Below, piece by piece: positions 26,014 through 37,367 of a DNA stretch of 64,000 nt. Under the pieces are notes generated by a model. It was not told the DNA's origin. It saw only the letters and a program-made list of their open reading frames with translations, and did no database searches. A program made the translations under genes and the position numbers. Location: assembly GCF_002209565.1 (NCBI RefSeq), contig NZ_NJIH01000003.1:62001-126000 (forward strand), read 5' to 3'. Each line of letters starts with the position of its first letter. The first letter of the stretch is position 1. The DNA comes from Candidimonas nitroreducens (GTDB lineage Bacteria; Pseudomonadota; Gammaproteobacteria; Burkholderiales; Burkholderiaceae_B).

Positions 26014-28542
26014 ATGCCGAACCCGCGCCGTGCCCAAGATTCGGGACACCCACATCCATCTCCTATTGCACTTGCTTCCCTGGCGCTGACCGTCGCCCTC
26101 GCGGTCGGCGCACCGGCCCCCGTGCGTGCTCAAGGCGCCGCTGCTGCTACCGGGACCGCTGTGGCCGACTTCAGGATTGCCGCCGGGCCGCTGGCTCCAG
26201 CGCTGCGTCAGTTAGCCAGCACGGCTGGCATCATGTTGACCTTCACCGCCGAGCAAACCGAGGGCAAACACACAGCCGGTGTGAACGGTCGACATCCAGC
26301 CTCCGGCGCGTTGGCCCTATTGCTCGCCGGCACCGGCCTTCGGGCCGTGCTGCTGGACAATGGCGCGTTCGTGCTGCGTATCGACAACACGCTCTCACCT
26401 GCGGCGTCCGACGCCACCACGCTATCCCCGATTACGGTGACCGGCACAGCCAGGCCCGACAGCACTACCGAAGGCACGCACTCGTACACCACCGATAGCA
26501 TGAGCACGGCCACTCGGCTCAATTTGTCTATGCGCGAGACGCCACAGGCGGTCACTGTCATCACCCGGCAACGCATCCAGGATCAGGGCTTGGCGACGGT
26601 CAACGACGTAGTGGAGGCCGCTCCCGGCTTGACCTTCCGGCGCTTCGGGCCAGAGCGCGCCTCCTTCTATTCACGCGGCATGTACGTGGACAACATCATG
26701 TACGACGGCCTGCCCGTGAGCCTGGACAGCTCTAACCTGTCACAGGACTTGCTGACCACCGACATGGCTATCTACGACCGCGTAGAGATCGTGCGTGGCG
26801 CCACCGGACTGATGCAGGGCGCAGGCAACCCGTCGGCCGCCATCAACCTGGTGCGCAAGCGGCCTACCGATGTGCCGCAAGTGTCCGCCGGCGTGAGCGC
26901 CGGCAGTTGGGATCGCTATAGAGCAGAGTTGGACGCCTCTGGCCCATTATCGGAGGACGGCAGTCTGCGCGGTCGCGCGGTGCTCGCCACTCAGGACTAC
27001 GGAAGCTACAAGCGCGGCGAAAGCAGTAAGGGCCAGACTTTCTACGGAATTCTGGAGAAGGATCTGAATGCCTCCACCACGCTCACGCTCAGCGCGCTGC
27101 ATCAGGAGAATCGGCTGCACGGCAACGGCTTCACCGGCCTTCCTGTGGCCCGCGATGGCAGCGATCTGGGACTGCCTCGATCCACATCCTACGCCAATGA
27201 CTGGGAGCATTGGAACAAGACCACCAACTCTGCGTTCATGGGCCTCGACCACCGATTCGACAACGGCTGGCGCATGCACCTCTCGGCCTATTACGCACAG
27301 GCAGATGTCGACATGCTGGGCCATTACATCAACTACAACATCACTACCGGCAAATACAGCCAATTGGGTGCACGCAACGCCCACCAGGAAAAACAGAGCA
27401 GCGTGGATCTGTACGCCAGCGGCCCCTTCGAGTTGCTGGGCCGCAAGCACGAGCTGGTACTGGGCACCAGCTACCGTAGCATCGATTTCGACGGCCGCAG
27501 CCGCCAAGGCGTGGTTCTCAACAGCAACCTCGACCTCTATAACTTCGACCCGAGCGCTGTCGCCAATCCCAACATCCCGCTACGGGACTGGATGGACGCC
27601 AGGATCACCCAGCAAAGCGTATACGCCACGACACGCCTGAATTTGGCCGACCGGCTGAAGCTAATACTGGGCGGGCGGCTGGACTGGTTCGACTACAACG
27701 ACACCGTCAACACCTATCCGAACTTCACCTCCAACACACCATCCGTCAGCGCGCATAACCGCTACAGCGTCAACAGCCAACTGACACGATACGCCGGCCT
27801 GATCTACGACCTGAACGACCAACACTCGCTCTATGTCAGCTACACCGACATCTTCAAACCCCAGAACTACCTGGATGCCAGCAACAAGCTGCTGGATCCG
27901 GTGGTGGGCCGCAACTACGAAATCGGTATCAAGGGTGAATACTTCGATGGTGCCCTGAATGCCTCAGCAACAGTGTTCCGCATGGATCAGGAAAACCGTG
28001 CCTTCCGCAGCACCGACCAGACCCAGTGCGCCGGCTACCCGACCGTCACCTGCTATTCGGCCGCTGGCGAAGTACGCAGCCAGGGGATAGAGTTTGAGGT
28101 GCAGGGCGCCATCACGCCCAACTGGCAGCTGAGCGCCGGCTATACGGTGGCCATCGCGCGCTACCGCAAGGATGCGAATGCCAGCAATGTGGGCGCGCTG
28201 TTCGACACCGATACGCCAAGACATCTGTTCAAGCTGGCGACCGTGTACCGCCTGCCCGGTGCGCTGCAGGGCTGGCGCATCGGCGGCTCGATCTACTACC
28301 AGGACGCCATCTACAACGAGGGCACCACGAGCGGCGTGCCCTTCCGCATCTCCCAAGGCGCCTACACCGTGACCGATCTGATGGTGGGCTGGCAGGCGAC
28401 ACCGAAACTGGACGTACAGCTCAACATCAACAACGTCTTCGACAGGAAGTACTACAACGCGCTGTCCGGCAGCGTGAGCTTCCCGAGCAACGTCTATGGC
28501 GAACCGCGCAACGTGATGCTGTCGGCGCGCTATCAGTTCTGA
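26014..28542 (+). CDS. TonB-dependent ferric-siderophore receptor with STN signalling domain
   Basis: 842 residues, outer membrane. A signal peptide ends near AQ at residue 40 (TVALAVGAPAPVRAQ). Residues about 52-122 form the STN domain (FRIAAGPLAPALRQLASTAG, ending GAFVLR), which passes the ligand signal to FecR. TLSPITVTG (136-144) is the probable TonB box. The plug domain (STATRLNLSMRETPQAVTVI, GATGLMQGAGNPSAAINLV) precedes a 22-strand-type barrel ending LSARYQF with the usual terminal Phe. Family hits would be FpvA/FoxA/FhuE-type receptors; the ligand cannot be told. The 104-bp gap from the FecR gene should hold the sigma-dependent promoter; AAGAGGAAG precedes the ATG. Confidence 0.93.
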   Translation: MPNPRRAQDSGHPHPSPIALASLALTVALAVGAPAPVRAQGAAAATGTAVADFRIAAGPLAPALRQLASTAGIMLTFTAEQTEGKHTAGVNGRHPASGALALLLAGTGLRAVLLDNGAFVLRIDNTLSPAASDATTLSPITVTGTARPDSTTEGTHSYTTDSMSTATRLNLSMRETPQAVTVITRQRIQDQGLATVNDVVEAAPGLTFRRFGPERASFYSRGMYVDNIMYDGLPVSLDSSNLSQDLLTTDMAIYDRVEIVRGATGLMQGAGNPSAAINLVRKRPTDVPQVSAGVSAGSWDRYRAELDASGPLSEDGSLRGRAVLATQDYGSYKRGESSKGQTFYGILEKDLNASTTLTLSALHQENRLHGNGFTGLPVARDGSDLGLPRSTSYANDWEHWNKTTNSAFMGLDHRFDNGWRMHLSAYYAQADVDMLGHYINYNITTGKYSQLGARNAHQEKQSSVDLYASGPFELLGRKHELVLGTSYRSIDFDGRSRQGVVLNSNLDLYNFDPSAVANPNIPLRDWMDARITQQSVYATTRLNLADRLKLILGGRLDWFDYNDTVNTYPNFTSNTPSVSAHNRYSVNSQLTRYAGLIYDLNDQHSLYVSYTDIFKPQNYLDASNKLLDPVVGRNYEIGIKGEYFDGALNASATVFRMDQENRAFRSTDQTQCAGYPTVTCYSAAGEVRSQGIEFEVQGAITPNWQLSAGYTVAIARYRKDANASNVGALFDTDTPRHLFKLATVYRLPGALQGWRIGGSIYYQDAIYNEGTTSGVPFRISQGAYTVTDLMVGWQATPKLDVQLNINNVFDRKYYNALSGSVSFPSNVYGEPRNVMLSARYQF

Positions 28543-29816
28543 TGCGCGGCGGCATGCGTGGCGCACTGGTGGTGCTGCACCGCTGGTGCGGCCTGTTCAT
28601 CGCCGGCTTCCTGTTCGTTGCCGGCTTGACCGGGGCGGTGATCGCCTGGGATCACGAACTCGACGAGTGGGTCAATCCCCAGCTGTTCCTGGCCGCCTCC
28701 GGTACGACGGACAGCCCGCTTCCGCCTCTGGAGCTGGCGCGCCGGGCCGAAGCGGCTGACCCGCGCCTGCGGGTCAGCTTCCTGCCGCTGACGCTGGAGC
28801 CTGGTCATACGGCGATGCTGGGTGTCGCCGCACGCATCGACCCCACCACCGGCGCGCCTTACTCCCTCGGCTTCAATCAACTGGCTATGGATCCGGCCAC
28901 CGGCCAGATCCAGGGGCGGCGGCAGTGGGGCCAGATATCGCTGTCGCGCGAGAACCTGCTGCCCTTCCTCTACAAACTGCACTACACCATGCATATTCCC
29001 AAGGGCTGGGGAATCGACTTCGGAGTGTGGCTAATGGGAGCGGTGTCGGCGGTCTGGATTGTCGACTGCTTTCTGGCTCTGTATATCTCGTTTCCCAGCG
29101 CGCGCACTTGGCGTAAGTCGCTGAGATTCCGGCTGCGCCATGGCGGCGCCAAGTTCAACTTCGATGTCCACCGCTCCGGCGGCGTGTGGGTGTGGGGCCT
29201 GCTGCTGATGCTGGCCGTGACCTCGGTGTCGCTGAACCTGGGAACGCAAGTGATGCGGCCGCTGGTGTCGGTTTTCTCGCCCCTGACGCCCTCGCCATTC
29301 CAATCGCGCCACGGCAGTCGCGAGAGGGAACGGGCCGAACCGCTGCTAGACCGAGGGCAGGCCATCGCAGCAGCCGAGGCCGAGGGCCGCCACCGCGGCT
29401 GGATCACTCCCGCTGGATCCATCTTCTATGCCCAGCGCTTCGGGATCTATGGCGTGGCGTTCTTCACGCCGGAAGACGACCGGGACGACGACGGCATGGG
29501 GAATGAAGTTCTCTACCTGGACGGGGATACGGGTGCGATCGTCGGCGCAAAGGTGCCGGGTCAAGGCACCGCGGGCGACATCTTCATGCAGGCACAGTTG
29601 CCGCTGCACTCCGGCCGGCTGCTGGGCACGCCGGGGCGCGTGTTGATGTCACTTATGGGCATTTTTGTTGCGGCGCTGAGCATGACCGGTCTGGTGATCT
29701 GGGCACGCAAGCGTCGGGCACGGGCGACGCACAAGCTGCGGTTACAGGCGGCCTCTCGAACTAGCTCCGCTATATCCGACAGCCGCCCTTCATCCAAGCG
29801 TGCGTCCAGATTTTAG
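28542..29816 (+). CDS. PepSY-associated membrane protein, probable siderophore-iron reductase/processing
   Basis: 424 residues, inner membrane. [31 protein letters not shown] is the first PepSY_TM helix with the HRW motif; [30 protein letters not shown] and [26 protein letters not shown] are further helices with conserved His; [29 protein letters not shown] ends the family core. Such proteins often sit beside TonB receptors and are linked to iron release in the periplasm. The ATG overlaps the receptor stop (TGATG). The last 35 or so residues are not conserved-looking, and the stop overlaps the ssb stop on the other strand. Confidence 0.88.
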   Translation: MRGGMRGALVVLHRWCGLFIAGFLFVAGLTGAVIAWDHELDEWVNPQLFLAASGTTDSPLPPLELARRAEAADPRLRVSFLPLTLEPGHTAMLGVAARIDPTTGAPYSLGFNQLAMDPATGQIQGRRQWGQISLSRENLLPFLYKLHYTMHIPKGWGIDFGVWLMGAVSAVWIVDCFLALYISFPSARTWRKSLRFRLRHGGAKFNFDVHRSGGVWVWGLLLMLAVTSVSLNLGTQVMRPLVSVFSPLTPSPFQSRHGSRERERAEPLLDRGQAIAAAEAEGRHRGWITPAGSIFYAQRFGIYGVAFFTPEDDRDDDGMGNEVLYLDGDTGAIVGAKVPGQGTAGDIFMQAQLPLHSGRLLGTPGRVLMSLMGIFVAALSMTGLVIWARKRRARATHKLRLQAASRTSSAISDSRPSSKRASRF

Positions 29817-30322
29817 AACGGAATATCGTCGTCCATGTCGGCCAGATTGGCCGGGGCCGACTGCGGGGCGGCCGGGCGCTGACCTTGGGACTGACCCTGG
29901 GACTGCGCCGGGCGCGGGGCGCGCTGTTGCGGGGGCGCGGAATTGCTGTAGCCACCGCCGCCGCCCGAACCCATGCCGTCGCCTTCGCGGCTGCCCAGCA
30001 TTTGCATCTGGTCGGCGACGATGTCGGTGCTGTAGCGGTCGGCGCCGGTTTCCTTGTCTTGCCACTTGCGGGTCTTGAGGCGGCCTTCGACGTAGACCGA
30101 GCGGCCCTTTTTGAGGTATTCGCCGGCGATTTCGGCCAGGCGGTTATAGAACACGACGCGGTGCCACTCGGTTTCTTCGCGGCGTTCGCCGGAGGCCTTG
30201 TCTTTCCATTGCGATGTGGTGGCAATGGACACATTGCAGATTGCCGCGCCGTCGGGGCTGTAGCGGACTTCGGGGTCGCGCCCCAGGTTGCCGACGAGGA
30301 TGACTTTGTTGACCGATGCCAT
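29813..30322 (-). CDS. ssb: Single-stranded DNA-binding protein
   Basis: 169 residues. OB-fold N-terminal domain ([58 protein letters not shown]), a Gly/Gln/Pro-rich linker (about residues 112-158), and the acidic tail MDDDIPF that recruits replication and repair partners. Binds ssDNA as a tetramer. Its stop codon overlaps that of the convergent PepSY gene by a few bases. In E. coli ssb is next to uvrA; here an MFS transporter gene lies between them. Confidence 0.97.
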   Translation of the reverse strand: MASVNKVILVGNLGRDPEVRYSPDGAAICNVSIATTSQWKDKASGERREETEWHRVVFYNRLAEIAGEYLKKGRSVYVEGRLKTRKWQDKETGADRYSTDIVADQMQMLGSREGDGMGSGGGGGYSNSAPPQQRAPRPAQSQGQSQGQRPAAPQSAPANLADMDDDIPF

Positions 30323-30621
30323 GGCGTATCTACCGTAAATAGTTTCGTATAGGGTCTATTATCGACGAAATCGGGGTGATCCGATAGGCCGGCTTATGCT
30401 ACAAGTAGTAGTGTGGATGGATGAATGCCGCCGGCCGCGCCGGCTGCGGATCCGCCCGCTCGCGAGGCGCGGGATCCGCGGCATCCGACGGGCCGGCCAT
30501 TCTAAATATTTCTGGAAAACTGTCCAGTGCAGCCCGGCCAGGGCCTCGGCAGGCAGCTTGAGCAATCGGGGTACCCGGCTCGCCAAGGCCCCCAACAACC
30601 CGTCGCCGCGTCGCCCCCGCC
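30323..30621. other. ssb promoter region
   Basis: About 300 bp between the MFS gene stop and the ssb start, both leftward. It holds the ssb promoter. Visible structure: an inverted repeat GCGGATCC / GGATCCGC (30446-30453 with 30472-30479) and GC-rich GGCCGGC-type repeats around 30430-30500. No protein-coding gene or clear SOS box was found. Confidence 0.5.
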
Positions 30622-31839
30622 TCAGTCGTGCGAGTAATGCGCCTTGAAGCCCCTGGCCACCAAAAACCAGACGAAGCTCAGGGCTGCGCCCACCAGGAAC
30701 ACCTTCGAGGCATCGCCGAAGGATGCCATGATGCCGCCGACCGCGGCGCCGGCGAACACGCCCAGCGCCTGGGCGGTATTGTAGAAGCCCAGGGCCAGGC
30801 CCTTGAATTCGGGCGGCGCCACGCGCGACACCAGGGAAGGCTGCAGCGCCTCGAGGATGTTGAAGGCGATGAAAAAGCCGATGAACATCACCACCAGGGT
30901 CAGGAACATGTGGCTGGCCAGCGGCATCAGGGCCAATACCACGGCCAGGCCGGCCACCGAGACTTCCAGCGCCAGCTTGTGCGCATGGCGGGTCTCGGCG
31001 TAGAACACCGCCGGCACCATCAGCACGAACGACATAAGAATGACCGGCAGATAGACCTCCCAGAGGTGCGCCGAGTCGTAGCCCCCCAGGCGCGCGAGCA
31101 GGCCTGGCGCCACCACGAAGATGGACATCAGCACGAAGTGCAGGCAGAACACGCCGAAGTTCAGGCGCAGCAGGTCGCCGTGGCGCAGCACGTCGCGCGG
31201 GCGCGCCTGGACGATGGGCGACTTGGCGCGCGGCACCACCGGCACGACGAAGGTGGCGATGATCAGGCAGACGAAGCCCAGCAGGCTGATGGCCCAGAAC
31301 AGCCCCGAAAGGCCGAATTCGCCCACCAGCAGGGGCGAAAGCACCAAAGAGGCGGCAAAAGAGATGCCGATCGAGCCGCCCACCATGGCCATGGCGCGGG
31401 TGCGCACTTCGGGGCGGGTGGCGTCGGCCACCCAGGCGGTGATGGCGGCCGAGATCGCCCCCAGGCCCTGGATGACGCGGCCGGCGATGATCCAGTCGAT
31501 ATTAGGAGCCAGGGCGCACATGACCCCGCCGGCGATGAACAGCAGCAGGCCGGCGGCGATCACCGGGCGGCGGCCGTAGCGGTCGGAGGCCATGCCCAGG
31601 GGTACCTGCAGGAAGGCCTGGGTCAGGCCGTAGGCGCCCAGCGCCAGGCCGACGCGGGCGGCATCGTTGCCGCCGGGAATGGTATGGGCCGCCACGGCGA
31701 ACACCGGGGTCAGCAGGAACAGGCCCAGCATGCGGCAGGCGAACAGCAGGGCCAGCATGACGCTGGCGCGCCGCTCGGTAGGCGTGAGCTTGAGGCGGGC
31801 GCGTTCGGATCGGCCGGGATGGGCGGTATGGTGAGCCAT
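30622..31839 (-). CDS. YajR-like MFS transporter
   Basis: 405 residues, 12 hydrophobic segments. CRMLGLFLLTPVFAVAA, the loop GMASDRYGRRPVI (MFS motif A) and GRVIQGLGAISAAITAWVADATRPEVRTRAMAM (motif B/C area) resemble E. coli YajR, but the C-terminal YAM domain of YajR is absent. An inner-membrane proton-driven drug or metabolite exporter is likely; the substrate is unknown. Start at 31839 chosen for the MAHHTAHPG N-terminus, although the Shine-Dalgarno is weak; an ATG further up would add about 25 residues. Confidence 0.88.
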   Translation of the reverse strand: MAHHTAHPGRSERARLKLTPTERRASVMLALLFACRMLGLFLLTPVFAVAAHTIPGGNDAARVGLALGAYGLTQAFLQVPLGMASDRYGRRPVIAAGLLLFIAGGVMCALAPNIDWIIAGRVIQGLGAISAAITAWVADATRPEVRTRAMAMVGGSIGISFAASLVLSPLLVGEFGLSGLFWAISLLGFVCLIIATFVVPVVPRAKSPIVQARPRDVLRHGDLLRLNFGVFCLHFVLMSIFVVAPGLLARLGGYDSAHLWEVYLPVILMSFVLMVPAVFYAETRHAHKLALEVSVAGLAVVLALMPLASHMFLTLVVMFIGFFIAFNILEALQPSLVSRVAPPEFKGLALGFYNTAQALGVFAGAAVGGIMASFGDASKVFLVGAALSFVWFLVARGFKAHYSHD

Positions 31840-32147
31840 AAAGGGGGACTCTTTCTGAAAAACGAGGGGTACGGCGCGGGCCTGCGGTCCGTTACGTACG
31901 GGATTGCAATGCAAAGCGGGCCCTGCGCGCGGCCGAAGGCCGCATACGGCACAAGCAGTATGGCAAGGCGAAGCAACGCCTATGTCTGTTCATTGCATAC
32001 CGATACAGGCGCCTTCGGGATCAGACCTGCCACCCTCGATCGGGTTCCCCGGCCTGGGGCCGGCTCGGGGGTCGGCGGAGCCTGGAGCAAAGATCGGGCC
32101 TGCGCGCTATAGTAACAAGTTAGCCTTTGAATTACCTGAAAGATTTA
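31840..32147. other. Divergent region between MFS gene and uvrA
   Basis: 308 bp with no credible gene. It must hold promoters for leftward MFS-ssb and rightward uvrA. A CTGT...ACAG pair occurs near 31986-32008 but with 15 bases between, not the 8 expected for a LexA box, so SOS control of uvrA is not supported by that site. Confidence 0.45.
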
Positions 32148-35006
32148 ATGGACGCGATACGCATCCGCGGTGCCCGCACGCACAACCTGAAGAATATTTC
32201 CGTCGACCTGCCGCGGCGCAAGCTGGTGGTGGTAACGGGCCTGTCCGGCTCGGGCAAGTCGTCGCTGGCCTTCGATACGCTTTATGCCGAGGGGCAGCGG
32301 CGCTATGTGGAAAGCCTGTCGGCCTACGCGCGGCAGTTCCTGCAATTGATGGACAAGCCCGATGTCGACCTGATAGAGGGGCTGTCGCCGGCCATCTCCA
32401 TCGAGCAGAAGTCGGCCGGGCACAATCCGCGCTCGACGGTGGGCACGATCACCGAAATCCACGACTACCTGCGCCTGCTGTACGCGCGCGTGGGCACGCC
32501 CTATTGCCCCGAGCACGGCCTGCCGCTGCAGGCCCAGAACGTCAGCCAGATGGTCGACAAGGTGCTGGGCTGGGCCGCCGATACGCGCCTGGCCGTCCTG
32601 GCGCCGCTGGCGCGCTCGCGCAAGGGCAGCTTCGAGGATCAATGCGCGGAACTGCAGGCGCAGGGCTACGTGCGCGTGCGGGTCGACGGCGAGATGATGG
32701 CCCTGGATCAGCTCGGGCCGCTGAAAAAAACCGAAAAGCACGACATCGACGTGGTCATCGACCGCCTGCGCGTGCGCCCCGACAGCCAGCAGCGTCTGGC
32801 GGAAAGCTTCGAAACCGCGCTGGGTCTGGCCGACGGCCGCGCGCTGGCGCTGAACATGGACACGGGCGAAGAACAGGCCTTCTCCAGCCGCTACGCCTGT
32901 CCGCTGTGCCACCGCAGCCTCGCCGAGCTGGAGCCGCGCCTGTTCAGCTTCAACAACCCGGTGGGGGCCTGCCCCACCTGCGACGGCCTGGGCCACGTGG
33001 AATTCTTCGACCCCAAGCGGGTCGTGGCCTTTCCCGAGCTGAGCCTGGCCAGCGGCGCGATCCACGGCTGGGACAGGCGCAACGCCTTCACCCACACGCT
33101 GCTCACCAGCCTGGCGGCGCACTATGGCTTCGACATCGACACCCCCTTCGAGAGCCTGACGCCCGAAGTGCAGCAGCATGTGCTGTACGGCTCGGGCAAG
33201 GAAGAAATCCCCTTCCTGTACCTGAACGAGAAAGGGCGCTCTACGGTCAAGAAGCACGTCTTCGAAGGGATCATCCCCAATCTCGAGCGGCGCTGGCGCG
33301 AAACCGATTCCAATGCGGTGCGCGAAGAGCTGGGCAAGCTGCGCCACGTCAAGACCTGCCCCGCCTGCGGCGGCTCGCGCCTGCGCCCCGAGGCGCGCCA
33401 CGTGCTGATCGGCAGCGAGCCCGGCGCCGGCGAGCGGCGCGGCCGCGCCATCTTCGAGGTCGAGGCCATGCCGCTGTCGGCCTGCCTGAACTGGTTCGTC
33501 GCCCTGGAACTGATCGGCGCCAAGAAGGAAATCGCCGAGCGCATCGTGCGCGAGATCAAGGCGCGCCTGGAATTCCTGAACAATGTGGGCCTGAGCTACC
33601 TGTCGCTGGATCGCAGCGCCGACACGATTTCCGGTGGCGAGGCCCAGCGCATCCGCCTGGCCAGCCAGATCGGCTCGGGGCTGACGGGCGTGATGTACGT
33701 GCTGGACGAACCGTCCATCGGGCTGCACCAGCGCGACAACGACCGCCTGATCGACACCTTGCGCCACCTGCGCGACCTGGGCAACAGCGTCATCGTGGTC
33801 GAGCACGACGAGGACATGATCCGCTCGGCCGACTTCGTGCTGGACATGGGCCCCGGCGCCGGCGAGCACGGCGGCTGCGTGGTCGCCAGCGGCACGCCGC
33901 AGGCGCTGATCCAGAATCCCGACTCGCTTACCGGCCAATACCTCAGCGGCGCGCGCAGCATAGGCGTGCCGGCGCGCCGGCCGGTGAACGACGAGCTGCC
34001 CTGGCTGCGCCTGAAGGGCTGTACCGGCAACAACCTGAAATCGGTCGACCTGGCCCTGCCGGCCGGGCGGCTGGTATGCGTCACCGGCGTCTCGGGTTCG
34101 GGCAAGTCCACCCTGATCAACGACACGCTGGTGGCAGCGGTGGCGCGCCAGCTGCACCGCGCCCAGGCCGAGCCCGCCCCCTACGAATCGCTGGAAGGCC
34201 TGGCGCACTACGACAAGATCATCAACGTCGACCAGAGCCCCATCGGCCGCACGCCGCGCAGCAACCCGGCCACCTACACCGGCATGTTCACGCCCATCCG
34301 CGAACTGTTCGCCGGCGTGCCCGAGTCGCGCACCCGCGGCTACGACCCGGGGCGCTTCTCGTTCAATGTAAAGGGCGGGCGCTGCGAGGCCTGCCAGGGC
34401 GACGGCGTGGTCAAGGTCGAAATGCACTTCCTGCCCGACATGTACGTGCCCTGCGACGTCTGCGGCGGGCGGCGCTACAACCGCGAGACCCTGGAAATCC
34501 GCTACCGCGGGCGCACCATCAGCGAAGTGCTGGACATGACCGTGGAACAGGCGCTGCAGTACTTCGAGGCCGTGCCGGCGGTGGCGCGCAAACTGAACAC
34601 CCTGATGGACGTGGGCCTGTCCTACGTGCGCCTGGGCCAGAGCGCCACCACGCTGTCGGGCGGCGAGGCGCAGCGCGTCAAACTGTCGCTGGAACTGTCC
34701 AAGCGCAGCACCGGGCGCACCCTGTACATCCTGGACGAGCCCACCACCGGGCTGCACTTCCACGACATCGCGCTGCTGCTGGACGTGCTGCGCCGCCTGG
34801 TGGACGCCGGCAACACCGTCGTCATCATCGAACACAACCTGGACGTCATCAAGACGGCCGACTGGGTGGTGGACATGGGGCCGGAAGGCGGCGACGGCGG
34901 CGGACGCATCGTGGCGCAAGGCACGCCCGAGGACATCGCCGCCAACCCCGCCAGCCACACCGGGCGCTACCTGAAGGCAATACTGGACACGGTGCCCGTG
35001 GCCTGA
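32148..35006 (+). CDS. uvrA: Excinuclease ABC subunit A
   Basis: 952 residues. Damage-recognition ATPase of nucleotide excision repair. Starts [17 protein letters not shown], colinear with E. coli UvrA; a TTG seven codons upstream is the only other in-frame option. Two ABC modules: Walker [10 protein letters not shown] (near residue 31) and GVSGSGKST (near 645), signatures ISGGEAQRI and LSGGEAQRV, Walker [11 protein letters not shown] and [10 protein letters not shown]. Zinc sites: CPLCHRS with CPTCDGLG, and CEACQGDG with [10 protein letters not shown]. Rightward, single gene. Confidence 0.98.
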   Translation: MDAIRIRGARTHNLKNISVDLPRRKLVVVTGLSGSGKSSLAFDTLYAEGQRRYVESLSAYARQFLQLMDKPDVDLIEGLSPAISIEQKSAGHNPRSTVGTITEIHDYLRLLYARVGTPYCPEHGLPLQAQNVSQMVDKVLGWAADTRLAVLAPLARSRKGSFEDQCAELQAQGYVRVRVDGEMMALDQLGPLKKTEKHDIDVVIDRLRVRPDSQQRLAESFETALGLADGRALALNMDTGEEQAFSSRYACPLCHRSLAELEPRLFSFNNPVGACPTCDGLGHVEFFDPKRVVAFPELSLASGAIHGWDRRNAFTHTLLTSLAAHYGFDIDTPFESLTPEVQQHVLYGSGKEEIPFLYLNEKGRSTVKKHVFEGIIPNLERRWRETDSNAVREELGKLRHVKTCPACGGSRLRPEARHVLIGSEPGAGERRGRAIFEVEAMPLSACLNWFVALELIGAKKEIAERIVREIKARLEFLNNVGLSYLSLDRSADTISGGEAQRIRLASQIGSGLTGVMYVLDEPSIGLHQRDNDRLIDTLRHLRDLGNSVIVVEHDEDMIRSADFVLDMGPGAGEHGGCVVASGTPQALIQNPDSLTGQYLSGARSIGVPARRPVNDELPWLRLKGCTGNNLKSVDLALPAGRLVCVTGVSGSGKSTLINDTLVAAVARQLHRAQAEPAPYESLEGLAHYDKIINVDQSPIGRTPRSNPATYTGMFTPIRELFAGVPESRTRGYDPGRFSFNVKGGRCEACQGDGVVKVEMHFLPDMYVPCDVCGGRRYNRETLEIRYRGRTISEVLDMTVEQALQYFEAVPAVARKLNTLMDVGLSYVRLGQSATTLSGGEAQRVKLSLELSKRSTGRTLYILDEPTTGLHFHDIALLLDVLRRLVDAGNTVVIIEHNLDVIKTADWVVDMGPEGGDGGGRIVAQGTPEDIAANPASHTGRYLKAILDTVPVA

Positions 35007-35145
35007 TGCCGGCGTGCCGGCGCGGCCGGGTGCGGCAACTCGAATCGCCCGGCCCGCCGCAGACCGCCCATGGCCGCAGGCCCCATCCAAACCACAAGGC
35101 CGCGCAACAGCCCTGCCGGCCCGCCCGGCGAGCCCTTGCGCCTGC

Positions 35146-36267
35146 CTACATGCGAAACAGCTGCTCGTGTTCGCGGATGGCGTAGCGGTCGGTCATGCCC
35201 GCGATGTAGTCGGCGATGGCGCGCGCCTGCGGCACCTCGCCGTTGCGCCGGTGATCCGGCGGCAGCAGCCGCGGCTCGTTCAGGAAGGCCACGAACAACT
35301 CGCGCACGATGCGCCGCGCCTTGTTGGTCATGCGCATGACGCGGTAATGGCGGTACAGGTTGTCCATCAGGAAGCTCTTGAGCGCGTCGGCCTGGCGCCG
35401 CATGGACGCCGAAAACGAGGCCAGCGCCGGGCAGCGGCGCAGCGCGTCGACACTGTCCGGCGCATGCCGGCCGATATTGGCCAGCGTGGTTTCGGTCAGA
35501 TCCAGCACCAGCGTATTGATCATGGCGCGTATGGTCTCGGACACGGCGCGGCGCCGGTCGACGCGCGGGTACGCGCGCAGCACCGCCGCGTGGTGCGTGG
35601 CGAAAATTTCCAGCATCTGCAGCTGCTCGATGCTGATCAGCCCGGAACGCAGGCCATCGTCGATGTCGTGGTTGTTATAGGCGATCTCGTCGGCCAGGTT
35701 GGCGATCTGCGCCTCCAGCGAAGGCTGGGTGCCGTCCAGGAAGCGCGCGCCCACGTCCCCCAGCAGGCGCGCATGGCGCACCGAGCAGTGCTTCAGTATG
35801 CCCTCGCGGGTCTCGAAACACAGATTCAGGCCGTTGAAGTCGGCGTAGCGTTCTTCGAGCTCGTCGACCACCCGCAGGCTTTGCAGATTGTGCTCGAAGC
35901 CGCCCACTTCCGGGGCCAGTTCGCGCAGGCACTTGTTGAGTTCGTCCTGCCCCGCATGGCCAAAGGGCGTATGGCCCAGGTCGTGCGCCAGGGCGATGGC
36001 TTCGGTAAGGTCTTCGTTCAGGGCCAGGTTGCGCGCCAGGCTGCGCGCGATCTGCGCCACCTCGATGCTGTGCGTCAGGCGTGTGCGGAACAGGTCGCCC
36101 TCGTGGTTGATGAAGACCTGCGTCTTGTATTCCAGCAAACGGAAGGCATTGCAATGCACGATGCGGTCGCGGTCGCGCTGGAACTGGCTGCGGCTGACCG
36201 GCGGCGCCTCGGCGTGCCGGCGGCCGCGCGTGCGCGCCGGGTCGCAAGCGTAGACGGCGAGCGTCAT
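35146..36267 (-). CDS. dgt: Deoxyguanosinetriphosphate triphosphohydrolase
   Basis: 373 residues of the HD superfamily, hydrolysing dNTP to nucleoside and tripolyphosphate in the cytoplasm. [23 protein letters not shown], then the metal motif [14 protein letters not shown]...[16 protein letters not shown], and [16 protein letters not shown] supply the H...HD...D ligands. The length fits the type 2 dGTPase branch. It starts 11 bp after the aroB stop, so it belongs to the aroK-aroB-dgt run. Confidence 0.93.
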   Translation of the reverse strand: MTLAVYACDPARTRGRRHAEAPPVSRSQFQRDRDRIVHCNAFRLLEYKTQVFINHEGDLFRTRLTHSIEVAQIARSLARNLALNEDLTEAIALAHDLGHTPFGHAGQDELNKCLRELAPEVGGFEHNLQSLRVVDELEERYADFNGLNLCFETREGILKHCSVRHARLLGDVGARFLDGTQPSLEAQIANLADEIAYNNHDIDDGLRSGLISIEQLQMLEIFATHHAAVLRAYPRVDRRRAVSETIRAMINTLVLDLTETTLANIGRHAPDSVDALRRCPALASFSASMRRQADALKSFLMDNLYRHYRVMRMTNKARRIVRELFVAFLNEPRLLPPDHRRNGEVPQARAIADYIAGMTDRYAIREHEQLFRM

Positions 36268-36278
36268 GGCCGCGGGCC

Positions 36279-37367
36279 TCAGGCCGGATGCGTGGCGGCA
36301 CGCTCCAGAACCGCCCGCAGGGCCGCCTCGGGCGCAGGCTGGAACACCGCCCGCCCGATCTCGGGCAGCAGCACGAAACGCAAGGTGCCGCCTTCGGTCT
36401 TTTTGTCGACCTGCATCAGGTCGATCCAGCGCGAGGTGCCTAGGTCGGGCGCCTGCACCGGGCAGCCGATGGCCTGCACCAGGGCGCGCACGCGCTCGAC
36501 GCTGGCGCCGTCCAGCCCCAGGCAGGCCTGCGACAGTTCGGCGGCCTGCACCATGCCGCAGCCCACCGCCTCGCCGTGCAGCCACTCGCCGTAGCCCAGG
36601 CCGGACTCGATGGCGTGGCCGAAGGTGTGGCCGAAATTGAGTATGGCGCGCAGGCCCGACTCGCGCTCGTCCTGCGACACCACCTGCGCCTTGAGTTCGC
36701 ATGAGCGCCGGATGGCATGCGCCAGCGCGGCCGGCTCGAGGCGCCGCAGCGCGGCCACATTCTGTTCGCACCAGGCGAAGAAGTCGGCGTCGATGATCAG
36801 GCCGTACTTGATGACTTCGGCCAGGCCCGCCGAGACCTCGCGCTGCGGCAGCGTGGCCAGCACGTCGATGTCGACCTCGACGCCGATCGGCTGATAGAAC
36901 GCGCCGATCATGTTCTTGCCCAGCGGATGATTGACCGCGGTCTTGCCGCCCACCGAAGAATCGACCTGCGCCAGCAGGGTAGTGGGCACCTGCAGGAAGC
37001 GTATGCCGCGCATGTACGTGGCCGCCGCGAAGCCGCAGATGTCGCCGACCACGCCGCCGCCCAGCGCCACCAGCACCGCACGCCGGTCGAGGCGGTTGCG
37101 CAGCAGCGCGTCGTAGATCAGGTTCAGCGTCTGCCAGTCTTTGTACGCCTCGCCGTCGGGCAGCTCGATGCGCATCAGGCGCTTGCCGGTCTGCTCGAGC
37201 GCGGCCTGCACGCGCTGCGCATAATGCGCGGCAACAGTGGAATTGGTGACCACGGCGATCGCCGTGGCGTCTTGCGGGATGCTGTGCGCCAGATGATCCA
37301 GGCGGCCCGGGCCTATATGGATCGGATAGCTGCCCCCCGGGGTGTCGACCTGTACGGTGGTAATCAT
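36279..37367 (-). CDS. aroB: 3-dehydroquinate synthase
   Basis: 362 residues. Second step of the shikimate pathway, NAD- and metal-dependent. Motifs: [73 protein letters not shown], and [12 protein letters not shown] carrying zinc-ligand His residues. The ATG at 37367 overlaps the aroK stop (ATGA), so the two are translationally coupled. Confidence 0.98.
   Translation of the reverse strand: MITTVQVDTPGGSYPIHIGPGRLDHLAHSIPQDATAIAVVTNSTVAAHYAQRVQAALEQTGKRLMRIELPDGEAYKDWQTLNLIYDALLRNRLDRRAVLVALGGGVVGDICGFAAATYMRGIRFLQVPTTLLAQVDSSVGGKTAVNHPLGKNMIGAFYQPIGVEVDIDVLATLPQREVSAGLAEVIKYGLIIDADFFAWCEQNVAALRRLEPAALAHAIRRSCELKAQVVSQDERESGLRAILNFGHTFGHAIESGLGYGEWLHGEAVGCGMVQAAELSQACLGLDGASVERVRALVQAIGCPVQAPDLGTSRWIDLMQVDKKTEGGTLRFVLLPEIGRAVFQPAPEAALRAVLERAATHPA

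Noticed and set aside
31986-32008. Possible LexA box before uvrA
   Set aside because: CTGT and ACAG are 15 bases apart, not the 8 expected; no better site was seen.
31904-35185. A 1093-codon frame and a 981-codon minus-strand frame over uvrA
   Set aside because: Both are shadows of uvrA; UvrA motifs are complete in the true frame.
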